64,000 nucleotides of DNA from Azoarcus sp. PA01 (GTDB lineage Bacteria; Pseudomonadota; Gammaproteobacteria; Burkholderiales; Rhodocyclaceae): the NCBI GenBank assembly GCA_001274695.2, contig LARU01000002.1, positions 248,001 to 312,000 of the forward strand, in the 5' to 3' direction. Made by a program: the position numbers and the translations under genes. The notes below the pieces were generated by a model. The model worked only from the letters and a program-made list of their open reading frames with translations. It was not told where the DNA came from and did not search any database. Within the stretch, counting starts at the first letter, position 1. Every line of letters starts with the position of its first letter. Positions 55,999 through 64,000 of this stretch are shown piece after piece.

Positions 55999-57411
55999 AT
56001 GAATCTTTATGACCGCCTGACGCTGGACATCGAACAGCGCATCCGCGACGGCGTGCTGCGTGCCGGCGAGCGGCTGCCCTCAGTGCGCCAGGCGTGCCGG
56101 TCGCAACACCTGAGCGCTTCGACGGTGCTGAAAGCGTATTACCAGCTCGAGAGCCGCGGGCTGATCGAGGCGCGGCCGAAGTCGGGTTATTACGTGCGGC
56201 CGCGCCTGCGCCAGCCGCTGCCCGAGCCGCAGCTCACGCGCCCGCTCGGCCACTCCACCGAGCTGAACGTCAGCGACTTCATTTTCGAGATCCTCGAGTC
56301 AGTGAAGGACCCGACAGTCGTGCCGTTCGGCTCGAGCTTCGCGAGCCCTCACCTGTACCCGCTGGCGAAGCTCGGGCGCTATCTCGCCGCTGCCGCGCGC
56401 CACATGGACCCGCTGTCGACGGTCACCGACCTGCCGCCCGGCAACGAGGAACTGCTGCGCCAGATCTCGCTGCGCTACCTGACCGGCGGCGTCGCCGTGC
56501 CGCCGGGCGAGATCGTCGTCACTTCGGGCGCGATGGAGGCGCTGAACCTGTGCCTGCAGGCGGTGACGCGGCCGGGCGATCTCATCGCGGTCGAGTCGCC
56601 GACGTTCTATGCCGGCCTGCAGGCGATCGAGCGGCTCGGCCTGCGCGTCGTCGAGATCCCGACCCATCCGCGCGAAGGCGTGAGCCTCGCCGGGCTCAGC
56701 GATGCGCTGCGCCAGCACCCGGTCAAAGCCTGCCTGCTGATGCTGAACTTCCAGAATCCGCTGGGCGCGCTGGTGCCCGACGACAACCGCCGTGCGCTGG
56801 TCGAACTGCTGCGCCGGCACGACGTGCCGCTGATCGAGGACGACACGTACGCGGAACTGTACTTCGGCAAGCAGGCGCCGCTCGCGGCGAAATCGCTCGA
56901 TACGAGCGGACTCGTGCTGCACGTGTCGAGTTTCTCGAAATGCCTCGCGCCCGGCTACCGCGTCGGCTGGGTCGCCGCCGGCCGGTTCGCGCAGAAGATC
57001 CAGCGACTGAAAATCTCGACGAGTCTCGCGACGACGATTCCGGTCCAGATCGCGCTCGCGGATTTCCTGCGCCACGGCGCGTTCGACACTCACCTGCGCC
57101 GGCTGCGCGCGGTGCTCGAACTGCATGAGCCGATGATGGCCGCCGCGATCGAGCGGCATTTTCCGGACGGCACACGCTTTGCGCGGCCGCATGGCGGCTA
57201 TCTGGTGTGGGTCGAACTGCCACCCCGGCTCGATGCGCTCGCGCTGCACCGGACCGCGCTTGCCCACGGCATCAGCATCGCGCCTGGGCCGATCTTCTCG
57301 GCCAAGCGCGAGTATCGCAACTGCATCCGCCTGAACTTCGGCCATCCGTGGTCCGCCCGCTTCGACAGCGCGATGGCGACGCTCGGCGGAATGATCGCCG
57401 ATCAGCTCTGA
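55999..57411 (+). CDS. MocR-type transcriptional regulator (GntR HTH + aminotransferase)
   Basis: 470 residues. The ATG at 55999 has GAGGA upstream. A GntR winged helix (~1-70: YDRLTLDIEQRIRDGVLRAGERLPSVRQACRSQHLSASTVLKAYYQLESRGLIEARPKSGYYV) is followed by a type I aminotransferase domain (~85-465) with the PLP Lys at about 314 in SFSKCLAPGYRVGW and an Asn/Asp cofactor pair (NFQNPLGAL, IEDDTYAELYFG). MocR/PdxR regulators bind PLP or an amino compound to control vitamin B6 or amino-acid genes. Its 3' end overlaps the convergent symporter gene by 10 bp. Targets are not apparent. Confidence 0.94.
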   Translation: MNLYDRLTLDIEQRIRDGVLRAGERLPSVRQACRSQHLSASTVLKAYYQLESRGLIEARPKSGYYVRPRLRQPLPEPQLTRPLGHSTELNVSDFIFEILESVKDPTVVPFGSSFASPHLYPLAKLGRYLAAAARHMDPLSTVTDLPPGNEELLRQISLRYLTGGVAVPPGEIVVTSGAMEALNLCLQAVTRPGDLIAVESPTFYAGLQAIERLGLRVVEIPTHPREGVSLAGLSDALRQHPVKACLLMLNFQNPLGALVPDDNRRALVELLRRHDVPLIEDDTYAELYFGKQAPLAAKSLDTSGLVLHVSSFSKCLAPGYRVGWVAAGRFAQKIQRLKISTSLATTIPVQIALADFLRHGAFDTHLRRLRAVLELHEPMMAAAIERHFPDGTRFARPHGGYLVWVELPPRLDALALHRTALAHGISIAPGPIFSAKREYRNCIRLNFGHPWSARFDSAMATLGGMIADQL

Positions 57412-59483
57412 CTCCGGCGCCGCACTGCGACCGAGTCCGGCTGCGCCTCGCTGTCCTCCGCCGGAAGCCGCGGATAGCGCACGTAATCGACGAGATCCTG
57501 GATTTCCGGGGACGGCGGTCGGGTCAGCAGGCTTACCAGCACGATCGTCGCGAAGCCGAGCGGCACACCGAACACGCCGGCGGAGATCGAGTTGATGTCG
57601 AACCACGCCTGCGCCATCGAACCGCCGAAGAACGGATGGGTGCGCACCGCGTAGTACAGCGTGACGACGAGCCCGGCGAGCATGCCGGCGACCGCTCCGG
57701 CGCGGTTCGCGCGCTTCCAGAAGATTCCCAGCACCAGCGCGGGAAAGAACGCGGCGGCGGCAATCGAGAACGCAAGGCCGACCATGAACAGGATGTTGTC
57801 GGGGCGCAACGACGCAACCCACGCCGCGATCACCGCGACGACGAGCAGCTGGGATTTCGCGATCACGAGCCGGCGCTGTGTCGAGGCACGCGGATTGACG
57901 ACCTTGTAATAGAAGTCGTGCGACAACGCGTTCGAGATCGTCAGCAGCAGCCCGTCCGCAGTTGACAGCGCGGCCGCGAGTCCGCCCGCCGCGACCAACC
58001 CCGACACGACGTACGGCAGGCCGGCAATCTCCGGCGTCGCGAGCAGGATCACGTCGGTGTTGAGCCGCAGTTCGGCCAGTTGCAGGATGCCGTCGCCATT
58101 GATGTCCTCGATCGCGACCATCCCGACTTTGCCCCACGACGCGACCCAATTCGGCAGCAGCGAAAGACTCGATCCGATGATGTTGTTGTACACCTCCCAC
58201 TTCGCGAACACCGCATAGGCCGGCGCCGTGACGTACAGCAGGAAGATGAAGAACAGCGACCAGAACACCGAGCGCCGCGCCTCCACGACCCCCGGCGTGG
58301 TGTAGTAGCGCACGAGCACGTGAGGGAGGGCGGCAGTGCCGATCATCAGCACGAACACCAGCGCGAGGAAGTTGTTGCGCGCGACGCGCTTTTGCTCCGG
58401 CGTGTCGCCGGGGTGGGCTTCGGCGTGGCGGGGCGGCGGCCGCGACCGCCCGGCGGCCTCGACGCGCGCCTGCTCCCACGTCGCCCGCGCCTGGTCGGGT
58501 GTTTTCGGCAGGTCGCGCAGCGCCCGTTCGGTGTGCGCGATTTCGCGCGCCGCAGCGTTGTCGATGCGCAGCCGGTTCAGGCGTTCGATCAGCGAACGCC
58601 GTTCTTCCTCGAGCGAATCCGGCAGCGCGGCGATTTTCGCCGCGTAATCGGCCGCACGCTGGCCGAAGCGCTCGCGCACCTCGATTTCGCGCGGCTCGAC
58701 GAACAGCTCGGTCTCCTTCGCGGAAAGGCGGTCGAGCACGCTGCCATACGCTGCCGGGGGAACCGGCACGCCAGTGACCTTGTACGACAGGATCACCACC
58801 GGCACGAGGTAAGCGACGATGAGGATCACGTACTGGGCGACCTGCGTCCACGTCACCGCCCGCATGCCGCCGAGGAACGAACAGACGAGAATGCCCGCGA
58901 GGCCGACGAACAGGCCGATCTCGAACTCGACGCTGACGAAACGGCTCGTGATCAGACCCACGCCGTAGATCTGCGCGACGAGATAGACGAAGCTCGCCAG
59001 CACCGTTGCGACGAGCCCGACGATGCGTGCGACATTGCCTTCGTAGCGCGCGCCGAGAAAGTCGGGAATCGTGTACTGGCCGAACTTGCGCAGGTAAGGC
59101 GCGAGCAGCAGCGCGACAAGAACGAAGCCGCCCGTCCAGCCGGTGACGAAGGCGAGGCCTTCGAAGCCGGAAAAGTACAGCGTGCCGGCCAGGCCGATGT
59201 AGGAGGCCGCGCTCATCCAGTCGGCCGCGGTCGCCATGCCGTTGAAGACCGCCGGAACGCGACGGCCGGCGACGTAATATTCCGACACGTCCGAAGTGCG
59301 GCTCATCACGCCGATGCCGGCATAGATCGCGATCGTCGCGAACAGGAACACGTGTCCGATGACGCCCGGCGACATGCCGAACTGTTCGCCGATCGCGAGC
59401 AGCCCGACGAACGCGAGGAAACTGCCGGTGTACCAGCCGTAATAGCGCCGCAGGCGGCGGCCGAACGCGGACTGCGTGGTCAA
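57402..59483 (-). CDS. sodium:solute symporter with EF-hand-like loop and large insert
   Basis: 693 residues, about 130 more than ActP-type symporters. SSS motifs include VSEYYVAGRRVPAVFNGMATAADWMSAASYIG, TIPDFLGARY, GGMRAVTWTQVAQYVILI and STADGLLLTISNALSHDF. Two insertions stand out. A charged, coiled-coil-prone segment (~235-365) lies between helices. A canonical EF-hand calcium loop DINGDGILQLAE lies at 460-471 (ligands Asp460, Asn462, Asp464, Glu471) in an outward-facing loop. It belongs to the VC_2705-like symporters, likely for acetate or other carboxylates. No small DUF4212 partner gene is present. The start is TTG (59483), so the N-terminus is uncertain. It is the last of four minus-strand genes. 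Confidence 0.9.
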   Translation of the reverse strand: MTTQSAFGRRLRRYYGWYTGSFLAFVGLLAIGEQFGMSPGVIGHVFLFATIAIYAGIGVMSRTSDVSEYYVAGRRVPAVFNGMATAADWMSAASYIGLAGTLYFSGFEGLAFVTGWTGGFVLVALLLAPYLRKFGQYTIPDFLGARYEGNVARIVGLVATVLASFVYLVAQIYGVGLITSRFVSVEFEIGLFVGLAGILVCSFLGGMRAVTWTQVAQYVILIVAYLVPVVILSYKVTGVPVPPAAYGSVLDRLSAKETELFVEPREIEVRERFGQRAADYAAKIAALPDSLEEERRSLIERLNRLRIDNAAAREIAHTERALRDLPKTPDQARATWEQARVEAAGRSRPPPRHAEAHPGDTPEQKRVARNNFLALVFVLMIGTAALPHVLVRYYTTPGVVEARRSVFWSLFFIFLLYVTAPAYAVFAKWEVYNNIIGSSLSLLPNWVASWGKVGMVAIEDINGDGILQLAELRLNTDVILLATPEIAGLPYVVSGLVAAGGLAAALSTADGLLLTISNALSHDFYYKVVNPRASTQRRLVIAKSQLLVVAVIAAWVASLRPDNILFMVGLAFSIAAAAFFPALVLGIFWKRANRAGAVAGMLAGLVVTLYYAVRTHPFFGGSMAQAWFDINSISAGVFGVPLGFATIVLVSLLTRPPSPEIQDLVDYVRYPRLPAEDSEAQPDSVAVRRRSQS

Positions 59484-59544
59484 GAGCGCACCGCTTCAGT
59501 CCATTGACCGCCCTGCCACCCGCACACCGTGACCCGTCCGGGGT

Positions 59545-61713
59545 TCAATATTTGACCCTCGCGTAATACGATTTTTCGGCCGCCCGGCGCGCCTCGCCGA
59601 GCGTGTGGATGCCTTTTTCCGCGAGCAGCGGGATCAGCTTCAGCAGCACTTCGGCCGTCACGATCGCATCGCCGAGCGCGGTATGCCGGCCGACAATCGT
59701 CAGATTGAGGCGCTCGGCGATCGCTTCGAGGCGGTGCGACTCCTGGTTCGGATGGACCACTGCCGACAGCAGCAGCGTGTCGAGCACCGGCTGGTCGAAG
59801 CGCAGGCCGGTCAGCTTCTCCTTGAGCTGCAGGAAACGCATGTCGAACGCCGCATTGTGTGCGATCAGCACCGTGTCCTGCGCGAACGCGTGGAATGCCG
59901 GCAAAACCTTGGCGATCCTCGGCTGCCCGGCGAGCATGTCGGGCGTGATGCCGTGGATCCTGACCGACTCCGGCGACAGCCCGCGCCCCGGGTCGATCAG
60001 CTGCTCGAAGGATTCCTGGCGCAGCAGCTTGCCGTTGACGATGCGCGTCGCGCCGATCTGGATGATCTCGTCGCCTTTCGACGGGTCGAGCCCGGTCGTT
60101 TCGGTGTCGAAGACGGTGTAGGTCAGTTCGCTGAGCAGGCGATCCTCGAGCGCGTGCGATTTTTCCGACCATTTGAAGAGGTCGAAATCGTAGTATTCGG
60201 GCCGCGCCTCGCCGTGCAGAAACGCCGCCGGATCGAGCTCCTCCTGCGGCAGCGCGGCCGGCAGCACAATGCGGAAGAACGCGCGGTGGCGCACTTTCTC
60301 GCGCTCCAGCCACATCTCGCCGTCATTGCGCTCGATGACGTCGCGCACAGTGAGCGGGCTGTTTTCGTCGGCGAAGCGCATCGGTTCGAGCTCCCAGCTC
60401 ATCACCGTCTCGGTACTCATCGCCTGCCCCGACCAGATCAGGTCGAGGTGCACCAGGCGCTCCGCCCCGCTCAGCCGGAAACGCACTTCGCGTATCTCGA
60501 ACTCGTCCGACAGCCGGCTCGCGAGGTAAGTGAGCGCCTGCAGCAGCGAGAAGCTGTCGACTTTCACCCACAGCGACTCGTCGACCTCCTCGAGCTTGGC
60601 CGGCACCTTCAGCACCTTGACGATGCGCCGCTGCGCCGCGGCGACGAGGTCCGCGCCGAGCATCTCCTCGAGCGGCCAGCGCGCCTTCAGCGCATCGGCG
60701 AACTCGTTCGCGGTCTCGTCGAGACGCCGGCTCATCGCCCGGACCTCGTCGCGAATGACTTTGCGAAACCGCTCCTGCAGCTCGTTCTGCAGATCGGGGT
60801 AGTCGAGCATTTCCGCCGCTGCGCGCACGTTCGCGAGCGCCGCCCGGTTGCCTTCGGTCAGCGTGTGCAGCATCTGGTCGCGACGCGATTCGTTCTCGAA
60901 ATTGCGCGTGATGTCGTCGAGCATCAGGATGAACCCGGTCATGCTGCGCTCGGCGACGCCCTCTTGCGCGACCGACAGTACCGGCGCCATCTGCGCCCGC
61001 AGCAGGTGGCCCGCGCGCGTCGTCGTGACGAACTTCGCCACCGGCTGCACGTTGCTGCGCTGCAACCGATGCTGGATGCTCTCGAGCGCGTGGGTGATCA
61101 GGTTGCGGTCGAACACGCCGTAGATCGAACGGCCGAGCCCGATCAGCTCGCCGCCGTTCGCTACTGCCGGGGCCTGCGACAGCGAGCGGAACTGCGTGCG
61201 CGCGCGGTTGTTGTAGAGCAGGATGCGTCCATCGAGGTTGCAGACGAGCACGCTTTGCGTCAGCTCGGACATCAGCGCGGCGAGGCGGTTCTTCTCTTCC
61301 TCGAGCGACTCCTTTGCGCGCGCGATCTGCGCCTCGACGTCCTGCAGCAGCGCGTCGCGCTGTTCGGCAAGGGCGTTGACGTAGCGCGCCAGCGCCCTCA
61401 CTTCCGGCGGCCCGTCCTCCTTGACGCGGAACTCGCGATTCGCGCCGAGCATCAGGTTGAGGTTCTCCCCCATCGTCAGAAGGCCCTGCACGTAGCGGCG
61501 AAAAAGGTTGCGCAGCACCGCGATGCCCATGACGAAACCCATCAGCGTCATCAGCGCCCCGAGCGGCAGGTGCGGCGCGATCACGTCGATCAGCAGTTCC
61601 CTGCTGCCTTCCCTCGTCTCCAGCCAGACCAGCAGTGCGGTGACGACGAACGGACCGGTCATCAGCAACGCCAGAACGATCACCGCCAGCAGGAAACGCC
61701 TGCGTGCCGTCAT
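59545..61713 (-). CDS. membrane sensor-like protein fused to a DnaQ-type 3'-5' exonuclease
   Basis: 722 residues. Two membrane helices (~8-30, ~48-70) are followed by a HAMP-like and coiled-coil segment, a PAS domain (~150-270) and a kinase-shaped region (~275-500) in which the phosphoacceptor box is degenerate (LHTLTEGNRAALANVRAAAEML, no His at the HExRTP position) and no N-box is seen. Residues ~530-700 are an intact DEDDh exonuclease: D536 and E538 in VFDTETTGLDP, IAHNAAFDMRFL, then H677 and D682 in RHTALGDA. It should be tethered to the inner membrane with the nuclease in the cytosol. It starts four bases after the receiver gene's stop, so it is co-translated with it. Confidence 0.93.
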   Translation of the reverse strand: MTARRRFLLAVIVLALLMTGPFVVTALLVWLETREGSRELLIDVIAPHLPLGALMTLMGFVMGIAVLRNLFRRYVQGLLTMGENLNLMLGANREFRVKEDGPPEVRALARYVNALAEQRDALLQDVEAQIARAKESLEEEKNRLAALMSELTQSVLVCNLDGRILLYNNRARTQFRSLSQAPAVANGGELIGLGRSIYGVFDRNLITHALESIQHRLQRSNVQPVAKFVTTTRAGHLLRAQMAPVLSVAQEGVAERSMTGFILMLDDITRNFENESRRDQMLHTLTEGNRAALANVRAAAEMLDYPDLQNELQERFRKVIRDEVRAMSRRLDETANEFADALKARWPLEEMLGADLVAAAQRRIVKVLKVPAKLEEVDESLWVKVDSFSLLQALTYLASRLSDEFEIREVRFRLSGAERLVHLDLIWSGQAMSTETVMSWELEPMRFADENSPLTVRDVIERNDGEMWLEREKVRHRAFFRIVLPAALPQEELDPAAFLHGEARPEYYDFDLFKWSEKSHALEDRLLSELTYTVFDTETTGLDPSKGDEIIQIGATRIVNGKLLRQESFEQLIDPGRGLSPESVRIHGITPDMLAGQPRIAKVLPAFHAFAQDTVLIAHNAAFDMRFLQLKEKLTGLRFDQPVLDTLLLSAVVHPNQESHRLEAIAERLNLTIVGRHTALGDAIVTAEVLLKLIPLLAEKGIHTLGEARRAAEKSYYARVKY

Positions 61714-61716
61714 CCG

Positions 61717-62088
61717 TCAGCCCGCCGCGAGCATGCTGCGCACGCGTTCCACCAACTCCTTCGTCGAGAACGGCTTGGTCATGTAGGCATCGGCCCCCAG
61801 CGCCAGCCCCTTCGCGACCTCGGCGTCGCGCCCTTTTGCCGTCAGCATCAGGATCCGCACCGACTGCAGCGCGGGATCGGCCTTGATTTCCTGGCACACC
61901 TCGAACCCGCTTTTCTTCGGCATCATCACGTCGAGCAGCACCAGGTCGGGCAACTCGGCGCGAATCCGCGCGACCGCCTCCTCGCCATCGGTGGCGATCG
62001 AAACCTCATATCCTTCGCGCTTCATCAGGAATTCGAGCGAAATGACGATGTTCTGCTCATCGTCGGCGATCAGTATCTTTTTGGCCAT
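61717..62088 (-). CDS. stand-alone receiver domain response regulator
   Basis: 123 residues, CheY-like. DDE at 9-11, phosphoacceptor Asp53 in VLLDVMMPKKSGFEV, Thr in MLTAKGRD and Lys in MTKPFSTKEL are all present; no output domain. GAGGGAG precedes the ATG. It lies 29 bp after the stop of the transporter-like kinase gene and 3 bp before the exonuclease fusion. Classic CrbR regulators carry a LuxR DNA-binding domain, so this is different: its output must be through a protein contact, the degenerate-kinase part of the exonuclease fusion being the nearest candidate. Confidence 0.95.
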   Translation of the reverse strand: MAKKILIADDEQNIVISLEFLMKREGYEVSIATDGEEAVARIRAELPDLVLLDVMMPKKSGFEVCQEIKADPALQSVRILMLTAKGRDAEVAKGLALGADAYMTKPFSTKELVERVRSMLAAG

Positions 62089-62117
62089 GCTTCTCCCTCT
62101 CTCCCGGATATTCTATG

Positions 62118-64000
62118 TCATTGCACGAGAGCCACCGTGTCGGGATGCGGAGCGTGCAGCGGCAGCACGAACGTAAATACCGTGCCCCGCTCCGGCGACG
62201 ATTCCACCCACAGCCGCCCGCCGAAATGCTCGACGATCTGACGGCTGATCGGCAGCCCGAGGCCGGTGCCCTGCGGCCGCGAACGCTCGTCTCCACCCTG
62301 CCGGAACTTCTCGAATATCACGCCGTGCAGCTCGGGCGGGATGCCCGGCCCGTTGTCCGACACCGCGACACGCACCTGCCCGGCTTCGGAGGTCAGCGCG
62401 ACGCGGATGCGGCCCGCCCCCTGCGGCACGAACTTCGCGGCGTTCGACAGCAGGTTCAGCATCACCTGCACCAGCCGGTCATGGTCCGCCTTCAGGTGCG
62501 GCGCTTCGTCCGGCAGCACCAGCTCGACCGTCGCGCCGCGGTCGCGGAACAGCTGGGCCGTGGTGTCGACCGCGTGCTCGACGAGCGCGCGCATGTCGAT
62601 GTCGCTGTTGTGCCACTCCGCGTGGCCGGACTCGATTTTCGCCAGATCGAGCACCTGGTTCACGAGACGTGTGAGACGCTCGGTTTCGGACACGATGATG
62701 CCGAGAAACCGCATCCGATCCGGGAGGGCGATGTCGGGATCGTCGAGCAGCATTTCGGAGAAGGCGCGGATCGACGTCAGCGGCGTGCGCAGTTCATGCG
62801 ACACCGACGACATGAAGTCGTCCTTGAGCCGGTCGAGTTCCTGCAGCCGCTCGTTGGCCGCCCGCAGTTCGGCAGTCGCCGCTTCGAGCGCCCGTGACTT
62901 CTCCTCGAGTTCGTGCGAATACGCGCGCACCTGCGACGCCTCGTCGAGGATATCCATGACTTCGTCGAGCCCCAGCGGCTCCTCCTGCACGACCGACCCG
63001 ACCATGACGCGCGCGGAGGCGCTGCCGATCGCCCCGGCGAGCTGCGTCTCGGCGAACTGCACGAGTCCCGCATCCGGCTCGATCTGTGCGATGCCGGCGA
63101 GCCCGCGCTGGCGGGCGTAGTCGGTGAAAGCGCGCTCCGCGCGGGCGGTGCCGAGAAAGCGCGCCACCAGCGGCAGCAAGTCCCGCACATGGGCGCTGCC
63201 GCGCCAGAACGTGGCCGGGGAGGTCCGGTCGCGCCGGAAGACATCGACGAAAAGGGTCGCCTGGCCCGCCTCCTGCCCGGTCGGCGCGCGCAGCAGCGAG
63301 ACGAAAAGATAGCAGGCGATGTTCGCCGCGAGACTCCAGAACAGCGCATGGCTGATGTTGTCGAGCCCCTGCAGTCCGAACAGCTGCTCGGGCCGCAGCA
63401 GCGCGATGCCGAACAGGCCTTGCTCGAGGAATGCCGGATCGAGCCAGCCCGATTTCGCCACCGACGGCAGCATCAGCGTATAGGCCCAGACGACGAAACC
63501 GGCGAGCAGTCCGGCCAGTGCCCCTTCGCGCGTGCCGCCGCGCCAGTACATTCCGCCGAGCATCACGGGCGCGAACTGCGCAACCGCGGCGAAGCTGATC
63601 AGGCCGATGCTGACCAGCGCATAGGCTTCGCCGGCGAGGCGGAAATACAGATAACCGAGCAGCAGCACCACCAGGATCGCGCCGCGCCGGATCCCCAGCA
63701 GCAGGCCGGTGAGATCGCCGTGGGCCGCCCGCCGGTTGAAGCTGCGGCTGCGCAGCACCAGCGGCATCACGAGATCGTTGCACACCATCGTCGACACCGC
63801 GATCGTCTCGACGATGACCATTCCGGTCGCCGCCGACAGGCCGCCGACAAACGCGAGCAGCGCCAGCGCACTGTGGCCGTGGGCGAGCGGCAGCGACAGC
63901 ACGAAGGTGTCCGGGTCGACCGTGCCGCGACCGAAAAACAGCAGCCCGCCGAGCGCGATCGGCAGCACGAAGATGTTGATCAGGAACAGATACGTCGGGA
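62118..64000 (-). CDS. symporter-domain sensor histidine kinase (CrbS-like), 5' end outside window
   Basis: The C-terminal ~627 residues are seen; the N-terminus lies beyond the right edge. The visible part starts within the SSS transporter domain (SAATGMVIVETIAVSTMVCNDLVMP, several helices, FAAVAQFAPVMLGGMYWRGGTREGALAGLLAGF). Next is a STAC-like linker (SAHVRDLLPLVARFLGTARAERAF, QLAGAIGSASARVMVGSVV), a coiled coil, then HisKA (SSVSHELRTPLTSIRAFSEML) and HATPase with NLLSNAAKF, SDNGPGIP and GTGLGLPIS. In CrbS/CrbR the transporter-like part controls the acetate switch. It is upstream of the receiver, exonuclease and symporter genes on the same strand. Confidence 0.94.
   Translation of the reverse strand, partial: PTYLFLINIFVLPIALGGLLFFGRGTVDPDTFVLSLPLAHGHSALALLAFVGGLSAATGMVIVETIAVSTMVCNDLVMPLVLRSRSFNRRAAHGDLTGLLLGIRRGAILVVLLLGYLYFRLAGEAYALVSIGLISFAAVAQFAPVMLGGMYWRGGTREGALAGLLAGFVVWAYTLMLPSVAKSGWLDPAFLEQGLFGIALLRPEQLFGLQGLDNISHALFWSLAANIACYLFVSLLRAPTGQEAGQATLFVDVFRRDRTSPATFWRGSAHVRDLLPLVARFLGTARAERAFTDYARQRGLAGIAQIEPDAGLVQFAETQLAGAIGSASARVMVGSVVQEEPLGLDEVMDILDEASQVRAYSHELEEKSRALEAATAELRAANERLQELDRLKDDFMSSVSHELRTPLTSIRAFSEMLLDDPDIALPDRMRFLGIIVSETERLTRLVNQVLDLAKIESGHAEWHNSDIDMRALVEHAVDTTAQLFRDRGATVELVLPDEAPHLKADHDRLVQVMLNLLSNAAKFVPQGAGRIRVALTSEAGQVRVAVSDNGPGIPPELHGVIFEKFRQGGDERSRPQGTGLGLPISRQIVEHFGGRLWVESSPERGTVFTFVLPLHAPHPDTVALVQ

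Overview
The window is high-GC proteobacterial chromosome with long, tightly packed operons and no insertion sequences, phage genes or CRISPR arrays that I can see. The gene families (PEP-CTERM/exosortase regulators, indolepyruvate:ferredoxin oxidoreductase, PHA-synthase-like protein, homodimeric pyruvate dehydrogenase with lipoylated E3) and above all a circularly permuted two-piece tmRNA point to a betaproteobacterium. Rhodocyclales of the Aromatoleum/Azoarcus/Thauera type is my best guess; the species is inferred, not proven.

Layout. 1-5369 (minus): a PEP-CTERM/exopolysaccharide control block, with TPR lipoprotein PrsT (cut by the window edge), sigma-54 activator PrsR, histidine kinase PrsK and a polyprenyl glycosylphosphotransferase. 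5593-13645: mixed small genes (esterase, stress-like protein, proline-rich lipoprotein, a PHA-synthase-like DUF3141 protein, YedI-like membrane protein, orphan HicA-like protein, ferritin-like protein, peptide deformylase) plus a very short RNA gene carrying anti-Shine-Dalgarno motifs. 13717-14257: a decayed D-aminoacyl-tRNA deacylase gene beside tRNA-Ala(CGC). 14308-20506 (minus): tsaC, purK, purE, folD, iorB, iorA. 20614-25801 (minus): a chemoreceptor and a FixL/FixJ-like pair, divergent from a lone periplasmic ligand-binding protein. 27542-33844 (plus): the aceE-aceF-lpd pyruvate dehydrogenase operon behind a clear promoter. 33956-36758 (minus): a GTPase and a DUF2868 membrane protein. 37158-37468 (plus): the permuted ssrA gene with promoter and terminator.

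37483-46036: secreted glycosidase translationally coupled to a YedK/HMCES-type DNA-protein crosslink enzyme, an ICMT-like methyltransferase, a macrodomain deacetylase, PhhB, a pyruvate-oxidase-like TPP enzyme and an 846-residue epimerase-SPW-VKOR-SPW fusion. 46075-51480: a cytochrome oxidase block with subunits I and III fused, subunit II, CtaG-like protein, a small unknown membrane protein, and DUF2231 and CopD-like membrane proteins. 51939-57411: a 1325-residue CheR-PAS-GGDEF-EAL protein and a MocR-type regulator.

57402-64000 (minus): a four-gene unit that I consider the most interesting part of the window. It holds a transporter-like sensor kinase (CrbS architecture with a STAC-like segment), a stand-alone receiver, a membrane protein joining a degenerate kinase to an intact DnaQ-type 3'-5' exonuclease, and a sodium:solute symporter with an EF-hand-like calcium loop. 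It suggests a link between carboxylate sensing and uptake and nucleic-acid degradation.
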